From DATKAB01 sp964542745 (GTDB lineage: Bacteria; Eisenbacteria; RBG-16-71-46): 37,383 bases of DNA. A model generated the notes under the pieces. That model had not been told where the DNA came from. It made no database searches and worked only from the letters and a program-made list of their open reading frames with translations. Both the position numbers and the translations under genes were made by a program. Below are positions 31,769-37,383 of this stretch, in pieces (position 1 is the stretch's first letter; each line of letters starts with the position of its first letter). The stretch covers positions 1 through 37,383 of the forward strand of contig CAZIVR010000025.1 of the NCBI GenBank assembly GCA_964542745.1. The letters run 5' to 3'.

Positions 31769-33481
31769 GTGCTCAGGATCCTATTCATCGCCGACGTGAT
31801 CGGCTCGCCGGGCCGCGAGGTGGTCACCGCCCTGCTGCCCGGGCTCCGCGCGCGGCACGGCCTCGACCTCGTGGTGTGCAACGGCGAGAACGCCGCGGCC
31901 GGCTTCGGCCTCACGCGCGAGACGGCGAAGGACCTCTTCGACGCCGGCGTGGACGTCCTGACCGGCGGCAACCACATCTGGGACAAGCGCGACTCGATCG
32001 ACTACCTGAAGGGCGAAGCGCGCCTGGTGCGTCCCGCCAACCTGCCGCCCGGGGCGCCGGGCGAGGGCTGGCGCGTCTTCCAGGGGCTCGACGGCACCCC
32101 GGTCGGCGTGGTGAACCTGCTGGGCCGCGTCTTCATGAAGGAGGCCGACTGCCCCTTCCGCACCGTGGACCGCGCGATCGAGGCGCTCCGGGCCGAGGGC
32201 GCGCGCGCGATCCTCGTGGACTTCCACGCCGAGACCACCGCCGAGAAGATGGCGATGGCCTGGCACGTGGACGGCCGGGCGAGCGCGGTGCTCGGCACCC
32301 ACACACACGTCGCCACCGCCGACGCGCGGGTGCTGCCGCAGGGCACGGCGTTCCAGTGCGACGCCGGCATGACCGGCGGCTTCGACTCGGTGATCGGGAT
32401 GGACCGCCACGCCGCGCTGCGCCGCTTCCTCACCGGGATGCCCGAGCGGCTCACGCCGAGCGGGGGGGACCTGCGGCTGAACGGCGTGCTGGTCGAGGTG
32501 GACCCGGCCACCGGGCGCGCCCGCTCGATCCGTTCGCTCGAGCTGCTGCACGAGCGCGCCGCCGCGCCCGCGCGCGGCGCGGGGCTCGCGCGCATCCTGT
32601 CGGGCGAGGAGGCGGCGGCCGCGGCGCGCGCCCGCGCCCGCGTCCGGGTGGCGGCGCTTCGCGAGGGCGGCGTCACGCCGCTCCTGGCGCTGGTGTCGGT
32701 GGGGGACGACCCGGCCTCCGCGATCTACCTGCGCCGCAAGTCCGAGGCGTGCGCCGAGGCCGGCATCGAGACGCGGCGGGTGACGCTCGCGGCCGGCGTC
32801 CCGACCGAGGCCGTCGTCGAGCGGGTGCGGGCGCTCGGCGCCGACCCGTCGGTGCACGGGATCCTCGTGCAGCTTCCGCTCGCGCCGCCCGCGGACCCGC
32901 AGGCGGTGCTCGAGGCGATCGCGCCGGAGAAGGACGTGGACGGCTTCCACCCGCTCAACGCCGGGCGGCTCGCGCAGGGGCTGCCGGCGTTCGCGCCCGC
33001 CACGCCCGCCGGCATCCTCGAGCTGCTCCGCCACCACCAGGTCCCGCTGGCCGGCCGGCACGCCGTGGTGATCGGGCGCAGCAACGTCGTGGGCCGCCCG
33101 CTCGCGACCCTGCTCAGCCAGAAGGGCGTGGACATGACGGTCACCCTCGGGCACAGCGCCAGCGGCCCGTCGCTCCGCGCGCTCGCGCGCGAGGCCGACC
33201 TGCTGGTCGCCGCGATGGGACGCCCCGGCGCGGTCACGGCCGACTGGGTGCGGCCCGGGGCCGCCGTCGTGGACGTCGGCATCCATCGCGTCGCCGACCC
33301 GTCGGCGAAGTCCGGCTTCCGGCTCGCCGGCGACGTGGATGCGCCCTCGGTGGCGCGCGTGGCCGCGGCGCTCTCGCCGGTCCCGGGGGGCGTGGGCCCG
33401 ATGACCGTCGCGATGGTGGTGCTGAACACCGTCGGCGCCGCCGAGCGCCTCGCGGCCGCCACCGCGGCCGCCCGCCGCTGA
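31769..33481 (+). CDS. folD: Fusion: YmdB-like metallophosphoesterase + FolD
   Basis: One open frame of 570 residues from GTG 31769. Residues 1-about 262 are a full YmdB phosphodiesterase (TIGR00282 type), with metal and catalytic blocks DVIGSPGRE, NGENAAAGFG, GGNHIWDK, DFHAETTAEKMA, GTHTHVATAD and CDAGMTGGFDSVIGMD. After a short Ala/Arg-rich linker, residues about 270-565 are a full FolD, the methylene-THF dehydrogenase/cyclohydrolase: YLRRKSEAC with the catalytic Lys near 322, VQLPL, KDVDGFHPLN, the NADP loop GRSNVVGRPLA, and PGGVGPMTVAM. FolD interconverts one-carbon folates; YmdB acts on cyclic nucleotides or RNA ends. In most genomes these are two genes. There is no sign of a sequencing frameshift. 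The order rny-ymdB-folD-xseA suggests fusion of neighbours. Confidence 0.93.
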   Translation: MLRILFIADVIGSPGREVVTALLPGLRARHGLDLVVCNGENAAAGFGLTRETAKDLFDAGVDVLTGGNHIWDKRDSIDYLKGEARLVRPANLPPGAPGEGWRVFQGLDGTPVGVVNLLGRVFMKEADCPFRTVDRAIEALRAEGARAILVDFHAETTAEKMAMAWHVDGRASAVLGTHTHVATADARVLPQGTAFQCDAGMTGGFDSVIGMDRHAALRRFLTGMPERLTPSGGDLRLNGVLVEVDPATGRARSIRSLELLHERAAAPARGAGLARILSGEEAAAAARARARVRVAALREGGVTPLLALVSVGDDPASAIYLRRKSEACAEAGIETRRVTLAAGVPTEAVVERVRALGADPSVHGILVQLPLAPPADPQAVLEAIAPEKDVDGFHPLNAGRLAQGLPAFAPATPAGILELLRHHQVPLAGRHAVVIGRSNVVGRPLATLLSQKGVDMTVTLGHSASGPSLRALAREADLLVAAMGRPGAVTADWVRPGAAVVDVGIHRVADPSAKSGFRLAGDVDAPSVARVAAALSPVPGGVGPMTVAMVVLNTVGAAERLAAATAAARR

Positions 33482-33492
33482 GGCCGCGCGCC

Positions 33493-34860
33493 GTGGCCGC
33501 CCCTCCGGCCCCGGAAACCATCCTCGGCGTCTCGGCGCTCACGCGCCTCATCAAGGAGACGCTCACCGAGTCGTTCCCCGCCGTGTGGGTGAAGGGAGAG
33601 ATCTCGGGCTTCCTCAAGGCCGACAGCGGCCACCTCTACTTCTCGCTCAAGGAGGGGAAGGAGGCGGTGCTGGCGTGCGTGATGTGGCGCGGCGCGGCCT
33701 CGCGGCTCGGGTTCGCCCCGCAGAACGGCACCGAGGTCGAGGCCTTCGGGGCGATCTCGGTCTACGAGCCGCGCGGCACCTACCAGCTCCTCGTGGAGAC
33801 GATGCGCCCGGGCGGGCTCGGCGCGCTGCTGGTCGCGCTCGAGGAGCTCAAGCGCCGGCTCGCCGCGGAAGGGCTGTTCGACCCGGCGCGCAAGCGCCGC
33901 CTGCCCCGCTACCCGGCGAGCGTCGGGCTCGTGACGTCGCCCACCGGGGCCGCGGTGCGCGACCTGGTGAAGGTGCTGCGATCGCGCTGGCCGGGGCTGC
34001 GGATCGTGCTCGCGCCGGTGCGCGTGCAGGGGGCCGGGGCGGCCGAGGAGATCGCGGCCGCCATCCGGCGCTTCAACCGGTACGGGCGCGTGGACCTGCT
34101 GATCGTGGGGCGCGGCGGCGGGTCGCTCGAGGACCTGTGGGCCTTCAACGAGGAGCCGGTGGTGCGCGCCCTCGCGGCCTCGGCGCTGCCGGTGATCTCG
34201 GCGGTGGGGCACGAGGTGGACACGACCCTCGCCGACCTGGCCGCCGACGTGCGCGCCGCCACGCCCTCCAACGCCGCCGAGATCGCGGTGCGGGACCGTG
34301 CCGAGGTGGCCCGCCAGGTCGCCCAGTGGCGTGCGCGCCTCGACCGTGCCGCGGCCCAGGCGATCGCGGTCCGGCGGCAGCGGCTTGCCGCGCTCACCGG
34401 CAAGTACGGCTTCCGGCGCCACCGCGACCTGCTCGGGCTGTGGCAGCAGCGCCTCGACGGGCTGATCGAGCGGCTGCGCGCGGCGGCCTCCGTCGAGCTG
34501 CGCGCGGCCCGCGAGCGGCTCGCCGCCGCCCTCGCGCGCTACGGCCTGCGCCAGTGGCGCCTGCCGATCGAGGAGCGCCGCCGGGAGATCGACGCCCTGC
34601 GGCGCCGGCTCACCGACGCCGCGGTGCCCCGCCTCCACACCGAGCGGCGCCGGCTCGCCGGCTACGCGGCCCGGCTCCGGGCGCTCTCGCCGCGGGGCGT
34701 GCTCGAGCGCGGCTATTGCCTCGCGCGCACGGCCGACGGTAGGCTGCTGCGCGCCGCCGGCGCGATCGGCGTCGGCGACGACCTGACGCTCGAGTTCGCG
34801 CGCGGGGAAGCGGACGCGCGGGTCACGGCGGTGCGGCCGGGAGGGACCGATGGCACGTGA
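33493..34860 (+). CDS. xseA: Exodeoxyribonuclease VII large subunit
   Basis: Protein of 455 residues from GTG 33493. The N-terminal OB-fold (VWVKGEISGFLKADSGHLYFSLKE) binds single-stranded DNA. The catalytic domain follows, with SVGLVTSPTGAAVRDLVKVLRSRWP, DLLIVGRGGGSLEDLWAFNEE and AVGHEVDTTLADLAADVRAATPSNAAE. A long helical region and a C-terminal repeat (LSPRGVLERGYCLARTADGRLL) finish it. It degrades single-stranded DNA into oligonucleotides together with XseB. It overlaps xseB by 11 bases and starts 11 bases after the fusion gene. Confidence 0.96.
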   Translation: MAAPPAPETILGVSALTRLIKETLTESFPAVWVKGEISGFLKADSGHLYFSLKEGKEAVLACVMWRGAASRLGFAPQNGTEVEAFGAISVYEPRGTYQLLVETMRPGGLGALLVALEELKRRLAAEGLFDPARKRRLPRYPASVGLVTSPTGAAVRDLVKVLRSRWPGLRIVLAPVRVQGAGAAEEIAAAIRRFNRYGRVDLLIVGRGGGSLEDLWAFNEEPVVRALAASALPVISAVGHEVDTTLADLAADVRAATPSNAAEIAVRDRAEVARQVAQWRARLDRAAAQAIAVRRQRLAALTGKYGFRRHRDLLGLWQQRLDGLIERLRAAASVELRAARERLAAALARYGLRQWRLPIEERRREIDALRRRLTDAAVPRLHTERRRLAGYAARLRALSPRGVLERGYCLARTADGRLLRAAGAIGVGDDLTLEFARGEADARVTAVRPGGTDGT

Positions 34861-35158
34861 GAAGCAGGCGAAGCCCGCGGCGGGGGAGAACCCCGAGGCG
34901 GACTTCGAACAGTCCATGACCGAGCTCGAGCGTATCGTCGAGGAGCTCGAGGGCGGGCAGCTGACGCTCGACCAGTCGCTGGCCCACTACGAGAAGGGCA
35001 TGGGACTCGCGAAGGGCCTCACCCAGACCCTCGACCTCGCCGAGCAGCGGATCGAGAAGCTGGTCGAGGCCGAGTCGGCCGACGAGGAACCCGGCACCGA
35101 GCCCTTCGAGGACGAAGCCCCGGGCCGTCCCCCGCGCGAAGGCGAGCTGCCGTTTTGA
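34850..35158 (+). CDS. xseB: Exodeoxyribonuclease VII small subunit
   Basis: Protein of 102 residues, ATG 34850 inside the end of xseA. The core FEQSMTELERIVEELEGGQLTLDQSLAHYEKGMGLAK is the full XseB helix hairpin. An acidic tail (ADEEPGTEPFEDEAPG) extends it beyond the usual 80 residues. The stop overlaps the next start as TTGA. Confidence 0.95.
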   Translation: MAREKQAKPAAGENPEADFEQSMTELERIVEELEGGQLTLDQSLAHYEKGMGLAKGLTQTLDLAEQRIEKLVEAESADEEPGTEPFEDEAPGRPPREGELPF

Positions 35159-36063
35159 CTCCGCGGGGCCGGGGCGCCGCGCGGGACGGCGGCCTCGAGC
35201 CGCTGCGCCGCGCCTTCGACCGCCATCTCGCCCGCACGCTCGCCGACCACGCCGATCCCGGCGGCCCGCTCGGCCGGGCGCTCCGCTACGCGCTGCTCGC
35301 CCCGGGCAAGCGGGTGCGCCCGCTGCTCGCGCTCACCGCCTGCGAGGCGGTCGGCGGGCGCTGGCGCGAGGCGCTGCCGGCCGCGGCCGCCCTCGAGTGC
35401 GTGCACGCCTTCTCGCTGGTCCACGACGACCTGCCCGCCATGGACGACGACGACTTCCGCCGCGGCCGTCCCACCACGCACCGCAAATTCGGCGAGGCGC
35501 TCGGCGTGCTGACCGGGGACGCGCTGCTGGCGTTCGCCTTCGAGGAGCTGACGCGCCTGCCGGTGGCGCGGCGCGAGCCCGCGCGCGCCCTGCTCGCGGT
35601 CCGGCTGCTGGCCGAAGCGGCCGGCGCCCTCCAGCTCATCCAGGGCCAGGCGCTCGACCTCGCCGCCGAGGGCCGCCGCGCGACCCGCGACCGGGTGGCC
35701 GACATCCACCTGCGGAAGACCGGCGCGCTGATCGCGGCGTCGCTGGCGGTGGGCGCGGTGGCGGGCGGCGCGGACCGCGCCGCCGTGGCCGGGCTCCACG
35801 ACGTGGGGCTCCGCGCCGGGCTGGCCTTCCAGATCCACGACGACCTGCTCAACGAGGGTTCGACCCTGTCCCGCCTCGGCAAGCGCGCCGGCACCGACGC
35901 GAGCCGCGGCAAGGCCACCTGGCCGCGCGCGGTGGGGTCGGAGCGCGCCGCCCGGGACGCCGCCCAGCTCTACGCCGACGTGGACGCGTCGCTGGCCGCG
36001 TTCGGGCCGCGCGCCCGCCGCCTGCGCCGGCTGGTCGAGGGCCTCGCGCGCCGCAGCGCGTAG
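35155..36063 (+). CDS. ispA: Short-chain trans-prenyl diphosphate synthase (IspA-like)
   Basis: Protein of 302 residues starting at TTG 35155, overlapping the xseB stop. It makes farnesyl or geranylgeranyl diphosphate from IPP and DMAPP. The allylic-binding blocks LAPGKRVRPLL and the first Asp-rich motif in LVHDDLPAMDDDD are intact, as are GDALLAFAFEEL and IHLRKTGALI. The second Asp-rich motif reads FQIHDDLLNEG, so its last Asp is Asn. The usual GK.AG.D segment is kept (GKRAGTDASRGKATWP). Nearby dxs makes the precursor, and xseAB-ispA-dxs is a common order. Chain length cannot be set from sequence alone. Confidence 0.92.
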   Translation: MTPRGRGAARDGGLEPLRRAFDRHLARTLADHADPGGPLGRALRYALLAPGKRVRPLLALTACEAVGGRWREALPAAAALECVHAFSLVHDDLPAMDDDDFRRGRPTTHRKFGEALGVLTGDALLAFAFEELTRLPVARREPARALLAVRLLAEAAGALQLIQGQALDLAAEGRRATRDRVADIHLRKTGALIAASLAVGAVAGGADRAAVAGLHDVGLRAGLAFQIHDDLLNEGSTLSRLGKRAGTDASRGKATWPRAVGSERAARDAAQLYADVDASLAAFGPRARRLRRLVEGLARRSA

Positions 36064-36064
36064 C

Positions 36065-36088
36065 GGCCGGGGCCCGGGAGGCCCGGCC
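36065..36088 (+). terminator. GC hairpin after ispA
   Basis: GGCCGGG (36065-36071) pairs with CCCGGCC (36082-36088), 10-base loop, immediately after the ispA stop and before the next promoter. No U-tract. Confidence 0.35.
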
Positions 36089-36096
36089 CCGCCGGG

Positions 36097-36125
36097 TTGC
36101 CGAATCGCCCCGGCGTCCTTATGGT
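36097..36125 (+). promoter_or_regulatory. Sigma-70 promoter of the DUF212-dxs unit
   Basis: TTGCCG, 17-base spacer, TATGGT. Predicted start near 36132, 45 bases before the ACG proposed as start of the next gene. Confidence 0.58.
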
Positions 36126-36176
36126 TCGCGGCGCCGTTCAGGGACGAACGTACCCTTCGGGCAGGAGGCGCGCGCC

Positions 36177-36602
36177 ACGGAAGCGTTCTGGCTGGCTCTC
36201 ACGGTCGGATTCCTGGTTCAGGGCTACAAGGGTGTCCGCGCGCTGCTCGCGACGCGGCGGCTGAACCTGCGCCGGTTCGTCCAGACCGGCGGCATGCCCA
36301 GCTCGCACGCGGCCTCGGTCGCGGCGCTCTCCACGTGCGTGGGGCTCAACGAGGGCTTCCGCTCGAGCCTGTTCGGGGCCACGCTGTTTTTCAGCCTCAT
36401 CGTCATGTACGATGCCGCCGGGCTGCGCCGCGCCGCCGGCCGCCACGCCTCGGTCCTCAACCGGCTGATCGAGGAGCACTTCCAGGACCAGAAGGACACC
36501 CAGCGCCTGATGGAGCTGCTCGGGCACACTCCCCTCGAGGTGCTGGTGGGCGCCCTGCTGGGGGTGGCCACCGCGCTGGCGTGGAACCAGGTCACCCTAT
36601 GA
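36177..36602 (+). CDS. DUF212 (YuiD-type) membrane protein, proposed ACG start
   Basis: Protein of 141 residues related to PAP2-like acid phosphatases of the divergent DUF212 group. An N-terminal helix (FWLALTVGFLVQGYKGV), then the family block TGGMPSSHAASVAALS, a membrane helix (LFGATLFFSLIVMYDAAGLRRAAG), and ELLGHTPLEVLVGALLG. No ATG, GTG or TTG occurs in frame between the end of ispA and the conserved part. AGGAGG (36163-36168) lies exactly 8 bases before ACG 36177, and a promoter is placed correctly, so ACG is the best start. The first residues would be M/T-EAFWLAL. It overlaps dxs as ATGA. Reaction unknown; a phosphatase acting on lipid phosphates is plausible next to isoprenoid genes. 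Confidence 0.8.
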   Translation, partial: TEAFWLALTVGFLVQGYKGVRALLATRRLNLRRFVQTGGMPSSHAASVAALSTCVGLNEGFRSSLFGATLFFSLIVMYDAAGLRRAAGRHASVLNRLIEEHFQDQKDTQRLMELLGHTPLEVLVGALLGVATALAWNQVTL

Positions 36603-37383
36603 GCCTGCTCGAACGCATCCAGTCCCCCGCCGACCTGAAGGCGCTGACCCGGCCCGAGCTCGACCTGCTCGCGACCGAGATCCGCCACGTCGTGATCCAG
36701 ACCGTGGCCCGCAACGCCGGCCACCTCGCGCCCAACCTCGGCGTGGTGGAGCTGACGCTGGCGCTCCACCGGGTCTTCGACTCGCCGCGCGACAAGATCA
36801 TCTGGGACGTCGGGCACCAGTCCTATCCGCACAAGCTGGTGACGGGACGCCTCGACCGCTTCGAGACGCTGCGCCAGCTCGGCGGCATCGCCGGCTACCC
36901 GCGCCGCGCGGAGAGCGAGCACGATCCGTTCGGCACGAGCCACGGCAGCACCTCGATCTCGGCCGCGCTCGGCTTCGCGGCGGCGCGCGACCTGCGCGGC
37001 GAGGACCACCACGTGATCGCGGTGATCGGCGACGGCGCGCTGACCGGCGGCATGGCGTTCGAGGGCCTCAACAACGCGGGCGAGCTCAAGAAGCGCCTGA
37101 TCGTGATCCTCAACGACAACGAGATGAGCATCTCGCCCAACATCGGCGCGATCCACCGCTACCTCACCAAGCTCACCACCAGCCGCATCTACCGCCGCTT
37201 CGAGCACGACGTGTGGGAGCTGCTCGGCAAGATGCCCAAGGCCTTCCGGGCGCGCGAGGGCGCGCGCCGCATCAAGGAGGGCCTCCAGAACCTGGTGGTG
37301 CCGGGGATCCTTTTCGAGGAGCTCGGCTTCAAGTACTTCGGGCCCATCGACGGCCACGACCTCGACGTGCTCGAGGAGACGCT
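36599..37383 (+). CDS. dxs: 1-deoxy-D-xylulose-5-phosphate synthase, 3' end outside window
   Basis: First about 261 residues of the thiamine-diphosphate enzyme that joins pyruvate and glyceraldehyde 3-phosphate, the entry to the MEP isoprenoid route. ATG 36599 overlaps the previous stop as ATGA. Visible blocks: GHLAPNLGVVELTLALH, WDVGHQSYPHKLVTGR, DPFGTSHGSTSISAALG, GDGALTGGMAFEGLNNAG (ThDP and Mg binding), NDNEMSISPNIGA and FKYFGPIDGHD. The frame is open to the right edge. Together with ispA it forms an isoprenoid cluster. Confidence 0.97.
   Translation, partial: MSLLERIQSPADLKALTRPELDLLATEIRHVVIQTVARNAGHLAPNLGVVELTLALHRVFDSPRDKIIWDVGHQSYPHKLVTGRLDRFETLRQLGGIAGYPRRAESEHDPFGTSHGSTSISAALGFAAARDLRGEDHHVIAVIGDGALTGGMAFEGLNNAGELKKRLIVILNDNEMSISPNIGAIHRYLTKLTTSRIYRRFEHDVWELLGKMPKAFRAREGARRIKEGLQNLVVPGILFEELGFKYFGPIDGHDLDVLEET

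Overview
The window is a 37.4 kb piece of a very GC-rich bacterial chromosome. Genes are densely packed, many start with GTG or TTG, and several join by 4-base stop/start overlaps. A housekeeping order of thrS-infC-rpmI-rplT-pheS-pheT-zapA-rny-xseAB-ispA-dxs, type IV prepilins with an exosortase, and GlnRS fit an uncultured FCB-like or Eisenbacteria/Gemmatimonadota-like lineage. That assignment is inference from gene content; no rRNA or other marker here fixes it.

Layout. 1-5913: a truncated voltage-gated K+ channel, arsenate reductase, a methyltransferase, GlnRS, a covalent-FAD oxidoreductase and a small lipoprotein, ended by a perfect 15-bp hairpin. 5951-11068 (minus): four minor prepilins (FimT/GspH, PilV, a 1000-residue PilW-like protein, PilX) behind a sigma-54-type promoter. 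11455-15477 (plus, divergent): sensor kinase, NtrC/PilR-like regulator, exosortase-family protease and a membrane partner, joined by TTGA/GTGA overlaps. 15571-18651: a hypothetical gene, chorismate synthase, and a convergent HNH endonuclease. 18994-20218: a tryptophan-codon leader peptide, an attenuator and DAHP synthase. 20268-29219: tRNA-Val, thrS, an attenuated infC-rpmI-rplT operon with an AUU start, pheS, a DUF885 protein and pheT. 29216-36063: a ZapB-like coiled coil, ZapA, a 6S RNA, RNase Y, a YmdB-FolD fusion, XseA, XseB and a prenyl diphosphate synthase. 36097-end: a DUF212 protein that seems to start at ACG, then the first part of dxs.

The most unusual part is 5951-15477. The pilin operon carries a sigma-54-like promoter beside a large dyad, but the neighbouring NtrC-type regulator has lost both the GAFTGA loop and the Walker B Asp-Glu pair, so it should not be able to open a sigma-54 promoter by ATP hydrolysis. 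The third pilin gene fuses a prepilin to three SdrD-B-like domains and about six FG-GAP/VCBS repeats, which looks like a built-in tip adhesin. An exosortase and its membrane partner are co-expressed with the regulators. Together these suggest a surface-appendage locus with non-standard control.

The second notable element is a complete, classically arranged tryptophan attenuator in front of DAHP synthase. Others are the YmdB-FolD fusion, an infC leader with mutually exclusive hairpins, a well-folded 6S RNA after zapA, and a near-consensus promoter embedded in pheT.
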